A DNA stretch of 64,000 nt, from the NCBI GenBank assembly GCA_024516155.1, contig JAJJXM010000055.1:124001-188000 (forward strand). Direction: 5' to 3'. The notes below the pieces were generated by a model, which saw only the letters and a program-made list of their open reading frames with translations, made no database searches and was not told where the DNA came from. This DNA comes from Pyronema omphalodes. Its lineage: Eukaryota; Ascomycota; Pezizomycetes; Pezizales; Pyronemataceae. The first letter of the stretch is position 1; each line of letters begins with the position of its first letter. Positions 19,481 through 30,639 of this stretch are shown in pieces. The position numbers and the translations under genes were made by a program.

Positions 19481-22400
19481 GTACAATTCAGGTTCTACAG
19501 TTGAACTGTCGCAAGAGCGGTGAGGTTCTTACGGCGATCATGGAGAGCGGGAAAGAGTTGGGTGCGGACGTCGTGCTGGTGCAGGAGCTGCCGACGTTCC
19601 AAGGGTGGAGACACCCGGCGTACGACTTTTTCTGGGGTGGTAGAGTGATGGCGGCGGTACGTAAAGACTCAGCGTGGACGTTGAGACCTAGGGAGGATCT
19701 CGCAGTGGGAAGCGACGGGGACGTGCAGGTTTTGGACGTAATGTGTCGAGGACACAGGCAGCTCAGGATGGTGAATGTCTACGATGCTCCTCGTAACTCG
19801 GACGGAGCTCGACCAGCTAGAGACGTCAGCTGGGATCGTATCATCACCTTGGGAACGGTACTGGCGGGCGACTTCAATGCCCATAGCCAGCGGTGGAACC
19901 CCCGGTGCGACGCACCGCTCCACCACGCCTTCCTAGAGTCCCTGATGGATTCCCACAACCTTCATTATGTAGGTGACGGTCTCGAAACTCACCAGCAAAC
20001 AGGCCAGCTGCGGTACAGCGTCATCGACTTGGTACTCGCGACGGAGGAGATAGCGACGGCGGTGCGTGCCACAAGATTGGACGATCCGGAACATGCTACC
20101 ACGTCCGACCACGCTGCGTTGACGTGGAAAGTCTCGACGGTGATAGCTCCGGCGGACTTTGAAGTCCCAACGAGGGGGTGGGCTGTCAAGGAATTGTTGG
20201 AGGATGAGGTCGGAGCGGTCTCTGCGGCGTTAGATTGGCGCCATCGAAGCGAACGCAGACCGCTCCTCACGGATCTCAGCACGGAGGAGGAAGTGGAAGA
20301 TGAGGTAGTTTGGGTACGGGAGGAACTGACATCTTTGTTGGAGGAACGAGCAAGGAAAATCCGGCTCACCGCACGGTCGAAGCGGTGGTGGTGTGCGGAG
20401 ATTCGTGAGGCTCGTACGGAGTATGGGAGGACCCGAAGAGCGGTCAAGGAAGGGCGCGCGACGGTGGAAGAAGAGCACCAACTGCGCAACGCATATCATT
20501 CGCTACAGAGACAGAAAAAGCGTAGGTGCTGGGGGGACTTCCTGTCGACAGCCAACGGGGACGCTGTCTGGGCAGCACTGAGGATGACTAAACCGCGGGC
20601 AGCGACGGTGGTAGGTCCGCTCGAGAATGAAGAAGGGCAACGAGCGGAGGACGATCAGGATAAACGTAGGATGCTCGCGGAAGTGTCCTTCCCCCCCCCT
20701 AACCCCTTCTCGGAGTTACCACTCCCCCCGGGGCCGCCCGGAACCCTGTGGCAGTCAGTCTCGTTACAATCCGTTTCCTCCGCTTTGTCCAGACAGAGCA
20801 ACAAGAAGGCCCCAGGCGCCGATGCGCTGGGTGTCCCCATCATCAAAGCCCTGCTTTCGTGGGATCCGGACCGGGTTGTTGCGGTGGTGAAGCATTGCAT
20901 ACGCCTGGGGTATCACCCCCGCGACTGGAAGATCGCAAAGGGGGTGTGCATCCCGAAGCCGGGAAAGCCGAGCTACTCGCGTGCAAAAAGCTTTCGGATC
21001 ATCTCCTTGCTCAGCTGCTTTGGCAAGCTGGTTGAAAAAGTGGTAGCAGTGCTGCTCGCACAAGAAGCTGAGCGCACGGGGATCCTACATGACGGGCAGT
21101 TTGGGGGGAGGACGAACAGGTCGGCAGCGGACGCAGCGGCGGTTTTGGTAGGATTCGTCGAGGCTGCTTGGGAGGAAAAGGCTTTAGCAGGCGCTCTCCT
21201 GATGGACGTAAAGGGCGCGTTTCCTACCGTCAACAGCGTGTGCTTAACCAATAAGCTGCGAAGAGCAACCTTCGACGAAGGTCTTGTTCGATGGGTGACG
21301 AGCTTCATGAGAAGTAGGCGAGTCGAGATCTTTCTCGCAGGGGAGGCTGGTGAGCCGATAGACACAGACACTGGGTTGCCCCAAGGCTCCCCCGTGTCCC
21401 CGATATTGTTTCTGCTGTACATAGCAGATCTGGCGAAGATGGTGGAAGCGGAGGTCGGAGGAACGCTGGGACTTTCCTTCGTCGATGACGTCACGTGGCT
21501 CGTGAAAGGCGCGTCAGCGACTGACGTCACCACCAAGTTAGATCGATGCGCGTCCCTCTGCCTCGCGTGGGGTGAAGCGAACGCGGTAGTGTTCGAATCA
21601 GAAAAGACAGAAGCAATCCTTTTCTCCCGCAGACGCTCTCCCCCGAACCCCGACTCCCTCACAGTGACGGTGGGAACCCACTCCATTCGGTATTCCGAAA
21701 CCGCTGTTCGGTGGTTAGGTTACTGGCTGGACGCAAAACTCACCTTTAACCAGCATCGCCAGAAATGGCTCTCCCGGGCCTCGCAACAACAAGCACAAAT
21801 TGCACGCTTGTGCAAGAAATACGGGCTCCCCGCAGGCAGCACCGCTAATCTTCAACAAGCGGTGGTGCAATCTGTTGCTACCTACGGCATAGAAATTAAC
21901 GCCGTCCGCCGACTCCCCTCCCGAGACGCTGGGCACCTATCCCGCCTCCAACTCGTTCTCAACAAGCAGGCACGGGCCATCACCGGCTGCTTCCGTACAA
22001 CCCCGCTCGGCTTTCTGGCAGCAGAAAGCGCGACGCGACCGGCAGAATCCCTCGTGCGCGGACGGGAAGCCCGCTTCAGAGCGCGACTTCTTACCCGCCC
22101 AGCCCCCCCCGGATCCAGCCCCCCGTCTCCGACCGCCGACATCGTTAGGCAACTAACTCAGCGCGCCACAACTCGCTCGGGCTTCCATCACGTCGAGAGG
22201 GTCTTCCCCCCTCTCCCCCAACAGTTCCCCGGTACCGTCGTCATAGCATCGAGGGACGAAGCAACCGAGTGCGCGTTACAATGGAGAAACCTTGGATCCG
22301 CCTGCGTTTGGACCGACGGGTCTCGTATAGAAGATGTCGCTGGTTCAGGCTTCGTTCGTTACGTGAGAGGCATCCTCACCCCCTCCTCCTTCTGCGTGGG

Positions 22401-23247
22401 ACGTCATGCAGAGGTGTACGACGCCGAACTTCATGCCATGCTGATGGCCCTGCGCGATTACTGGGATAATTACCATTACTCAGTAGCCCGCCCCCCCCCG
22501 CTCCTCACTATTTTCTCCGACGCACAAGCCGCGCTACAGCGCCTGCTCTCCGACGTGCCTGGCCCGGGCCAGATCTTGCAGCGCCTGATCGCGACGGAGG
22601 TCGCAAAACTCCGCGCCTTCACCGGCATCGAGGTGGTCTTCCGGTGGGTACCCGGACACAGCGACATCCTCGAAAACGAAGCTGCGGACGCAGCAGCAAA
22701 ACACGGTACAAGCCATCGTTGTTTGGCCCCCCCCCTCCGAGGGTGTGAAAACCCCGTCTGCTCTCCCCTCCCTTGGACGTCGCTGGCGCACGTCAACCGC
22801 GCAGTGACGGAGATCCCCAAAGCGATCGCATCGAAGTGGGTACGCCAGCGTACCGACCTTCACGCAGCTTACCGCCCACGAAAGAAGTGGGGCATCCGCG
22901 ACGGCCTGAAGACCGTGCCGAAACACCGGGCTGCGGTGTTCTACCAGCTTGCCTCCGGTCACGCGCTGATAGGCACCCACCTGGTGCGCATAAAGAAAAA
23001 AGACTCCGATCGCTGTTGGTGGTGCGATTCCGGAGAACGCCAAACGCGAGGTCACCTGTTTGGTGCCTGTGATCGCTGGCAACGTGAGTACGAAGTACTC
23101 CCTCAAGAGGTGGAAAAAATAACTGGAAAGCCGCGGCGACGGCGGGGAAGGCTGAAGGCGGTGGAGATTTTTTCGGACGATCGGCTTACCAAAGCGATCT
23201 TGGAATTCCTAGCAGCCACGGAGGTGGGTAGGCGCTATGTGGAATGA
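19477..23247 (+). CDS. LINE A ORF2: endonuclease, reverse transcriptase and RNase H, 1256 aa
   Basis: Residues about 1-220 form an APE-like endonuclease (VLQLNCRKS with Asn10; LVQELP with Glu37; AGDFNAHSQRW near 131; SVIDLVLAT near 183; TSDHAALT near 211). The reverse transcriptase spans about 460-740 (RIISLLSCFGKLVEK, LLMDVKGAFPTV with motif A Asp near 576, TGLPQGSPVSPILF near 633, and motif C SFVDDVTW near 670, FVDD rather than the common FADD). RNase H is at about 940-1080: VWTDGSR, VYDAELHAML, FSDAQAAL and RWVPGHSDILENEAAD supply the catalytic Asp, Glu, Asp, His and Asp. A C-terminal CCHC motif lies near 1180 (CWWCDSGERQTRGHLFGAC). No stop or frameshift is present. The start overlaps the ORF1 stop and is in the -1 frame relative to it, so translation probably depends on termination-reinitiation. 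Confidence 0.92.
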   Translation: MSTIQVLQLNCRKSGEVLTAIMESGKELGADVVLVQELPTFQGWRHPAYDFFWGGRVMAAVRKDSAWTLRPREDLAVGSDGDVQVLDVMCRGHRQLRMVNVYDAPRNSDGARPARDVSWDRIITLGTVLAGDFNAHSQRWNPRCDAPLHHAFLESLMDSHNLHYVGDGLETHQQTGQLRYSVIDLVLATEEIATAVRATRLDDPEHATTSDHAALTWKVSTVIAPADFEVPTRGWAVKELLEDEVGAVSAALDWRHRSERRPLLTDLSTEEEVEDEVVWVREELTSLLEERARKIRLTARSKRWWCAEIREARTEYGRTRRAVKEGRATVEEEHQLRNAYHSLQRQKKRRCWGDFLSTANGDAVWAALRMTKPRAATVVGPLENEEGQRAEDDQDKRRMLAEVSFPPPNPFSELPLPPGPPGTLWQSVSLQSVSSALSRQSNKKAPGADALGVPIIKALLSWDPDRVVAVVKHCIRLGYHPRDWKIAKGVCIPKPGKPSYSRAKSFRIISLLSCFGKLVEKVVAVLLAQEAERTGILHDGQFGGRTNRSAADAAAVLVGFVEAAWEEKALAGALLMDVKGAFPTVNSVCLTNKLRRATFDEGLVRWVTSFMRSRRVEIFLAGEAGEPIDTDTGLPQGSPVSPILFLLYIADLAKMVEAEVGGTLGLSFVDDVTWLVKGASATDVTTKLDRCASLCLAWGEANAVVFESEKTEAILFSRRRSPPNPDSLTVTVGTHSIRYSETAVRWLGYWLDAKLTFNQHRQKWLSRASQQQAQIARLCKKYGLPAGSTANLQQAVVQSVATYGIEINAVRRLPSRDAGHLSRLQLVLNKQARAITGCFRTTPLGFLAAESATRPAESLVRGREARFRARLLTRPAPPGSSPPSPTADIVRQLTQRATTRSGFHHVERVFPPLPQQFPGTVVIASRDEATECALQWRNLGSACVWTDGSRIEDVAGSGFVRYVRGILTPSSFCVGRHAEVYDAELHAMLMALRDYWDNYHYSVARPPPLLTIFSDAQAALQRLLSDVPGPGQILQRLIATEVAKLRAFTGIEVVFRWVPGHSDILENEAADAAAKHGTSHRCLAPPLRGCENPVCSPLPWTSLAHVNRAVTEIPKAIASKWVRQRTDLHAAYRPRKKWGIRDGLKTVPKHRAAVFYQLASGHALIGTHLVRIKKKDSDRCWWCDSGERQTRGHLFGACDRWQREYEVLPQEVEKITGKPRRRRGRLKAVEIFSDDRLTKAILEFLAATEVGRRYVE

Positions 23248-23617
23248 GAAATGGCACGGGTGGGTGAGGCCAAATTGGGAGGATACGGGGAATGAGGTGA
23301 TAAGGGATGAAGGGATTTTCCTTTTTTCCTTTTTCGTTGGGTTAAGACGCGTATCTTTGGTTTCCTCTGGTTTTCTCGCGATGTATTAGAGCAGTCCGCT
23401 TCTAAGCGACTTTGTCTCCTTTTCTTTTCATTTTCTTTTCTTTCTTTTCTTTTTTCTGGGGGTGCACGGTTTGGCTGAGTTTTTTCTCTTTTTATTTTTT
23501 CCTTTTTATTTTTTATTTTTTACTTCGGGGGTGTGTAACGGGGATAGGAGATAGGGGCGCCTCACTAGGTGGTCTTGGCCACGAGGACGGGATACCAGGA
23601 TTTCTTTCTTCCTGCAT

Positions 23618-23650
23618 AGGCCTTTCAGGCCTCGAACAGTGTATGATACA
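23618..23650 (+). promoter_or_regulatory. LINE A 3'-end hairpin and GTATGA motif
   Basis: AGGCC and GGCCT arms with a 5-nt loop form a small hairpin, followed nine nt later by GTATGATACA and the (AAAC)n tail. The same layout occurs at the ends of the LINE copies at 9756-9790 and 51726-51755, and with a different stem sequence in LINE B. It is probably the signal the reverse transcriptase recognises on its own RNA. Confidence 0.6.
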
Positions 23651-23668
23651 AAACAAACAAACAAACAA

Positions 23669-23681
23669 ATAATTCAGCTAC
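23669..23681. repeat. Target-site duplication, right copy (LINE A)
   Basis: Matches 17589-17601 exactly over 13 bp and directly follows the (AAAC)n tail. Confidence 0.85.
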
Positions 23682-24915
23682 TTTACGCGATACGACGCGT
23701 CTCCCCTCGAATCCGCTTTTGTAAATGAATTGCAAAACACTCCAATATTTACACAAATTTCATATTACGGTAGATACAAATACATGACAGAGGTAGGTTG
23801 TATTTAGAGCTAAAAACATCCTAAATCACATTTGCTACTCTATGACCTGTTCCATAAATCTCTCACGCATATTCCGAATCAACAAGCGAAGGACAACATT
23901 CCAAAAAATCCAAATACAGTCGAGTTAAGTTTCGCTCATATCCGGAAATGCGGCCGCAACATCGATGGATGACAAAAACCGGACCGTGCAACACGCAGCC
24001 CTAACAAAACGAATGTTTCTAGAAAGAACAAACGAGCTTCCAATAAAGTCGCCGCTTTGATCGAAAGTTTTGGGAAGATAATTACGGAAACAGCGGTGTT
24101 GCGTGCGGTGATCAGACATACTAATCGATCTCCCGAAAGAAGCCCTGTGCCGGTCGATCTGAAATATCCGGTCTCAAAACACTACGCTAGAGATTTGGCC
24201 ACTGAAGGGAACTTCAAAACTAAGGGGACCGGGAATTCTGTGGGCTATCCCCGAAACTGAAGCCTGAAAAGATTCATTTGTACTCTTCAAAGAGGGTCTT
24301 GTCAGCACAAAAGTCACAACTCGAGTCATCATCCGTGTCGTCAGATAATGTTAAATTAACACCTTGAGTTTCATCCCTTATTCACGAAAAAATCGAAGTA
24401 TATGTGGCAAACGTTTTGTCATATCATACAGTGATTCAAAAACATTACTTGAATATTACAAAGGTTGGCAGGAAATAATTACAGAGGGTTTAGGGGATAT
24501 TTCTTCTTGCCTTAAAACTGGTCCTAAAATACCACTGGTAGAACAGGAGGCGGAGAAACAGGATTATGTAAGAGTTAAGTTACCTTTGAAAACGTGGAAA
24601 GAGTCCCCGGTGTATGTTAACATCTGCTTGGTGATCATAATAGCGAAGAATTACTGGCCATCGGGATTTGGTGTTGTCTCTTGGCAACCTTGGCAAAGTA
24701 TTCGTGCGAGTAATGGTTCGTTGCCTAGGGTTCGCTCTTTTTCTTCCTATTCACTCCATATTCACTCTCTCCATCTCCACTTTTGGTCTCAATTTTTGAA
24801 TTCACATCAGCCTCTGCATCTAAAAAGCCCAAAAACTTTGCATAATCGTCTATCATCTATTATACCCTACATAAACCCCGCGGTAAGATCTACCCATGCC
24901 ACACCTACCCCTCGA
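23682..24915. other. Intergenic
   Basis: A/T-rich stretch between LINE A and the acetoacetyl-CoA synthetase gene. An open plus-strand frame at 24364-25206 overlaps the synthetase exon and looks like a chance frame. No RNA gene or repeat is seen. Confidence 0.4.
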
Positions 24916-27197
24916 CTACAACTTCGCCTTACCCTCGCTAGCCATCTTCTCAATTTCTACAAATTGATAATAAAACTGCAGGCTCTCCGGATTCCTCAGT
25001 GTTCCACTTGGAGTAATCTTCTTTCCACACACAATCTGCTTGACCGGCAATTCGACCTTCTTGAAATTTATCGTCGTTGGAATATCAAAGGTCTCAAAGA
25101 CGTACTTCGGTACATGCCTCTTACTCAACCCCTTCGCAATGGCATCCTTCACTCTCTTTACCAGCTGCGGCGTGAACTTCTGTCCGGGCTTCATCATCAA
25201 GAATAATATCACGCTCTCATCCAAATCCTGGGGTCTGCGCTGCCCAACTGCTATCGAATCTGCGATTTCGGTGGTGAAGTGTGTCTCGATGATCGAATAA
25301 ATCTCTGAAGATCCAAACCGGACACCAGAGGGGTTTAGGACACCATCTGCACGGCCAAGCATTACTAACCCTCCGGTGTGTGGATGCACCATCGCAAAAT
25401 CTCCCTGTGTCCACACATCATCGTATTTAGCAAAGTAGCTGTTGAAATACTGCTGCGCCCCGCCTTCACCCCAGAACATAGTTGGCATCGATGGGTAAGC
25501 TTTTGTTACGACCAACTCGCCGGGCTCTCCTGCAGGTGCACGAACTCCCTTTGCTCTCACGCCTTCCGGGTTGTCGACGGTTTTGTAAACATCTGCGGCA
25601 ATACCGGTTGTGAAGCACTGGCATTCTCCAGAGTACAGAGGCTCTACGGGGTTCGACAATGCGAGGGCTCCGTTGATGTCGGTTCCACCGGTGATATTGG
25701 ATAGCTGGGCTCGAGCTGGGAATCCTTCATCGTAGAACCAATCGAATAAGGCAGACGATAACACCATTCCAGTACTTGTGACGGAGATGAGGTTGGAGAG
25801 GTCGGTCTGTTTTCGTGGGGAGATACCACGAAGTTGAAGCTCGGCAAAGTATTTGGGGGAAGTACCGAGATGCGTGATCTTCTTCTGGCCCATGATATTG
25901 ATGAAAGCCTCCGGCCCAGGCTGGAATGGGGATCCATCGTATAACAGCACATGGGCACCAGGCAATAGCGAGGTGACTTGGACTAGGTACATAATCCATC
26001 CGGTGGTTGTGTACTGAAGATATACACTGTCTTTATCAACCAAGTGATGAAGAAGCTGCTCTTTACGGGAACCTAATACAGCACCCTGATTGCGGGATTA
26101 GCTTTCAAAAATCATCTGATCATCGGGAAAAGGTTGACTTACACCACCGCAGTGCACAATACACTTCGGTTTGCCGGTAGTTCCGGAAGAGTACGCAATA
26201 TAGAATGGGTATCTAAAGGGCACCCTTTCAAAGACAAGTTCATCCGATTTTGCGGCTTTTAAAAACTCCTCCATTGTCTGAGCTCTGGGGACACTGCTAA
26301 CATCCACTGGCTTCTTCCATCTCGGTAGCGAGACCAAGCCCTTGAAGCAAGACACTTTACTCATACCCTCGACAATCTCCTTCATCTTTGGCCTCAAATC
26401 AATTTCCTTTCGATTGTAAACCGCAGCATCATCCATGAAGATAAAAGTCGGCTCAATCTGCACCATCCTATCCAAGATTCCCTTTGTTCCCATATCCGTA
26501 GCAGAGCTGGAGTAGATGGCACCGAGTGCAGTAACGGCGAGCATCAGCACCAATGCTTCGGTGGAGTTGGAAACCACTCCTGCAACGCGATCACCCTTCT
26601 TCACACCATGAGCTCGGAGGGCTTGGGAGTAGTGCCCGGTCATTTGTCGTAACTGGCCCCAGGTGTAGGGAGTGTCTTCTGTGAAACCTTCTCGGATGCT
26701 AGTAACAGCAATTTTCGAGTCTTCTTTGCCGGCTTTGCTTCTGGCGCCATTTGGGCCTGCGACAAAGAGGGCCTGCGAAATTTTAAGTCAGTTTGGATAT
26801 CACAAGAATTGGTATCATGGGAATGTAATTACATTCTCGGCATAGTTAATCTTCACTCCGGGGAACCAGTCTGGGATGCTATCCATACGAGCGGACTCGT
26901 CGACTACGGAAGTGTATTGCCCTTCTTTGATGATTCCACTATCTTCATAGTCCCACAGACTACCCCAGAAGTCTGAAAGGTTGTCAATGGACCATTGTCT
27001 GAACTCCTTGTAGGTCTATATGTGGCTCGTCAGTCTCAGTTCACTCAGCTGTAACAGTTTTCAAGCTCAAAAGGAACACGCGCCTCCAACTTTAAGCCAT
27101 ACTTTGCATTGATATGGACTTTAAATTTCTCGAAGCTGGTCGATTTCGGGTCCGGATGTTTCCACAGGAGCCGCGGTGTTTTGATTTCCTCAGACAT
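24916..27197 (-). CDS. Acetoacetyl-CoA synthetase, 698 aa
   Basis: ATP-dependent ligase of the ANL superfamily that activates acetoacetate to acetoacetyl-CoA in the cytosol, feeding sterol and lipid synthesis or ketone-body use. Four minus-strand exons: 27197-27084, 27015-26833, 26772-26143 and 26085-24916. The introns are 68, 60 and 57 nt, all in phase 0. The N-terminal ACS region is present (TYKEFRQWSIDNLSDFW, DWFPGVKINYAEN). The ATP-binding P-loop YSSGTTGKPK lies near residue 295. Further motifs are TTTGWIMYL, SNITGGTDINGALAL, DVWTQGDFAMVHPHTGGLVM and LGRADGVLNPSGVRFGSSEI, typical of acetoacetyl- rather than acetyl-CoA synthetases. Intron 1 fits best as a GC-AG intron (GAG|GCGCGT), because that joint gives the family sequence GLKLETYKEF. 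An in-frame start 22 codons upstream is possible. Confidence 0.9.
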
Positions 27198-30100
27198 TCC
27201 TGGTTTATTCTGCGCGGCGGATATATTCTTGTCGTTATTTCGAATTCGAGGTGTCGTCAGCACGTGCTCTGGATAACGGTAACCGCTTTTCTTGAGGTGG
27301 CGATATCAGATCTTCAGCAAAACGGCGGACAATGCGCAATTTATGTCACCGCGCGCCTGCAACCAACGCTAGACCCATACGCGGGGCAGCATGTCATAGG
27401 CATCTCGGGAAGCACTTTGGAAACTATGTTACCGAGGGTAGTGGTTGTGGTGAGCAATGCAAGAGCCTCAGATGATGTAAGGTGTCTGTATGCTGAGCAG
27501 TGGGTGTGGGGGAAGCTTTCATATCAGTTGGCGATAAACTACGCCCGGTTACAGGTACCGCTGCGGAATCTATTTTGCCGCCAAGGCGGATATATGAAGC
27601 TTAATTGATTGTTGATATTATTCCATCGACAGAGAGCTCTGTAAGTTCCCGCAGAATGACGCTGTTCACAGGACCGTGTGATGTATCGCAAGTATTTCGC
27701 ACTTGAGGCTTTATGCCTATGTCTACATATATTCACACCTGCTATACGCCCCGATCTTGCGCAGTGAAACCTTGTCGCAATCGTTGGCTGTAAGCTTGTA
27801 ACGCCGCCTGTGGAAAAACATATCCCCGAGCTCAAGCTGGCGGTTACGGACCGGTTATGGTTATGTATCTCCATGCCTATCGACAACCCTAATCACTAAC
27901 CGGCTTCTCGAACCCGGATCGGACATTTTGCACTATTTTAGAGCGCCCCGAGATCTCGAGGGTCTGGTATCGAGATTCGGTTAGAAGTATTGTCCATGCC
28001 GTTTCTGGTAGTTGTAATGGAAGGCATAAGGCTTGCCGATGGAACCGGTGAACTCGGTTTACGAATGGAACGCGAAGCTCCGTAGCTCTGTGAGCGCGGA
28101 TATCCTCCAGGCGAAGGACTCGAGAGCTTCGATGTGTCTCTCTGTATATCGATTGTTATGACTTCCCGATACAGAATGACACTCATGTGGAGCCGCGTAC
28201 CTGCATGTGGAGCCGGTGGATTATGGACAGCTTGAACTTTGATATTGCTTAGAGTTAGTCCCGTGATTCCCGTCTGTTCATTCGATTCCTGTCAGACTTC
28301 TTCTCACGTTTTTTATGCGTTACTCTTTCGAATCTGTGTTCATGATTTGTACGTGAGAAACGCATGAGGACTGGGTTGCACCGTATACACTTTCGTCGGC
28401 ATAGTGCAGTTTATCTCGAATGTTCACATACTCGTATATCTAAGCTAGCAGTATGTTTAGACAACTAACATAATCCCAATATATACTCAAGCATATTCAA
28501 AATATTTCAAACCTACGTTCTGTATCAAAACAGAGGAGTGATACTTCATGACTGCCATCCATTCCCTACATAATTCAGACGTACATATATCGAAATGTAA
28601 CACCAGCCAAGCCTTCTACCAAAAACCAGACACCGTCACGAGTGAAAACTCTGTTTCAGACACCTAATTCTATATCTTTCCTTTGTATACCTACCATAAC
28701 CTGGAAGCTCAGTCCAACCCTCCAACTTTAGTTTCCACAGTGCAGAAGCTAGATGTAATATCTCTCTACCCGCTTTTTCAAGTTTCCAATTACTCACATC
28801 TATCATCCGAAGTCTTAGCGTTCTACATTTCCTTCCTTATATTCTCAACAGGTTTTCCCTATACCCAAAAAAATCACTGATTTACTTTTTTATCAATAAA
28901 ATTCTATTGCTACCGCCCCTCCATCGCCGCCCCCCCCCCCCCCCCCCCCACCTGACAGCCCGTGAGCATGCGTTCTGTCTATGTACAACCGGACTTCTCA
29001 ATTCTGGACTCATGCATCCCTTCGCCAGCACACGTGATATTGCACTCTGCACTTTATGGTGATCCATATTGTGGCTTTCTAAATGCCGTTTGCTTCGAAG
29101 TTCAAAGTGCAGTGTATACGTGTGTGGGATTATGGATATGCAAGTATAGGTAAATTCAGCTTTAGCGGGTGGTAAATGTGGGATATAGAGTTTTTACTCC
29201 GTTCTGCAGATTTCATGGATCCATCTTTGTGGACACGGTAATGAGAACATGAATCCCGATAAACGGGAGGTTGAAGAACTTATGCAAAGAAACATGATTG
29301 TTCCTAAAAGTCGTCGAGACTTAGGAAAACATTGATATATAATCACATTATCATACCATATCATAATATCAACCCCCGACCCCAAACCCCTCAACTCCAA
29401 CGCCGGGTCTAAACCCTATGATGACCTCATCCATGCACTGCATCCATATGGCTTGCTTGCCGCTTACACATGCAAGTCATGTTTTGTCACACCTTATGTT
29501 TTTGATACCTGCATACCTGACTATCTTATTCACTCCACGATAACTCTACACCTCGATCTCATTATGAATTCCGCGATTGCTTTGCATCATATCGTTTTAT
29601 ATTTTTGTTTTATTTTTAATTTTTGATAAATCCATACTCTGGTTTCTCTAAAGTTTAAAACACGCCACTCCTACTCCCAAGAAGTTAATACAAATCCACA
29701 GCACCTATGTATTCCATTCTACCTTATCATATTCCAATACATCCCCCAATATCCCTTGCCGTCGTCTTCTTACTTTCTTCTCTTGCTATACCATCTCCTT
29801 CTCGTTTTCCCTGACGATATATCGACATTCTGCACTTTATGTCTGATCTTCTTCTAATCAATCGATATTCTAATCCCCCTCGAGAGCCGCCACAATCAGC
29901 GGCGCTCAGCCTCATGGTTGTACTATGTTTATAAACTAGCACAGTGAAATGGCGTGAGATGGGAGATGGTGAGGGAAGATTAGGTAATAATAGTTTGGGA
30001 TGGTTGTTCAAAAAGAGAGCATGGTGGGGGTTGTGGTGTATTGTAAATTACAGACAGAAGTAAAGCGGAAAATATTGAAATGTACAGCTCTGTGATATAT

Positions 30101-30639
30101 CCCCACAGCCTGTATTCACAACATTTCGGTTGTGTAGAATGATATGGATACGTAATATACTTCTCTCCCCCAGTACTTACAGGTACCCAAGACACACAAC
30201 CCCCAAAACCCCCGGCGGAGGGCTCGAAACGGGCATTCTAACTCCATACAAGGGGCATCAACGGGCAATATCTTATGTTACGTCATGTTATTATACAGTA
30301 TAGCACGGCTTATCAGCTTACAGACATAGTGTGAGGGGTACCCAGACAGAGTGAAAGTTTTCACGGGGTATTGACTGTATTGCGGTGATACCCAGTTTTG
30401 TTACATGTCATGGGGTTCTCCAATGGTGGTTGGCGTATAGAATATCTGATATAAAGAGCGGGATATTTCTAGAAGGTGTTATTTCGAAGTATCATAGCGG
30501 CACAGCGACATATCAGCATATCAGCATAGCGGTATCACTCGGTTTCTTCCTACCTTTTCATCAGCGGTCCACTTTCTACATCTAAAGCAGAAAATTTCTA
30601 CATTTCACCACACAACACCCCCAAAGCAACACTTCCAAA
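27198..30639. other. Long intergenic stretch
   Basis: About 3.4 kb with no open frame that I can support on either strand. It contains a 20-nt C-run (28930-28949) and is otherwise A/T-rich. It should hold the promoter regions of the acetoacetyl-CoA synthetase gene (left) and of the secreted-protein gene (right). Noncoding transcripts cannot be excluded. Confidence 0.4.
28930..28949. repeat. Homopolymer run of 20 C
   Basis: Uninterrupted C-run preceded by a CGCCG context. Similar G-runs occur at 33979-33993 and 55848-55863. Its length may be unreliable in assemblies. Confidence 0.9.

Larger units (their letters stand above)
17602..23668 (+). mobile_element. Apparently full-length LINE (LINE A, Tad1/I-like non-LTR retrotransposon), 6.07 kb
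   Basis: The element is bracketed by an 11-13-bp target-site duplication and has a short 5' UTR (about 142 nt). Two long intact ORFs overlap by the tetranucleotide ATGA. The 3' UTR is about 420 nt and pyrimidine-rich, with a hairpin (23618-23632), a GTATGA motif and an (AAAC)n tail. ORF1 encodes a nucleic-acid-binding protein with zinc knuckles; ORF2 encodes APE-type endonuclease, reverse transcriptase and RNase H. The order EN-RT-RNase H and the fungal host suggest the Tad1/I group. The coding part is more G/C-rich than the flanks and shows no stop codons of the kind produced by repeat-induced point mutation. It therefore looks young and possibly active, and truncated relatives lie at 9.0-10.1 and 51.7 kb. 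Confidence 0.92.

Noticed and set aside
24364..25206. 280-aa plus-strand frame
   Set aside because: Its second half is antisense to the last exon of acetoacetyl-CoA synthetase and the first half shows no domain; judged a chance frame.
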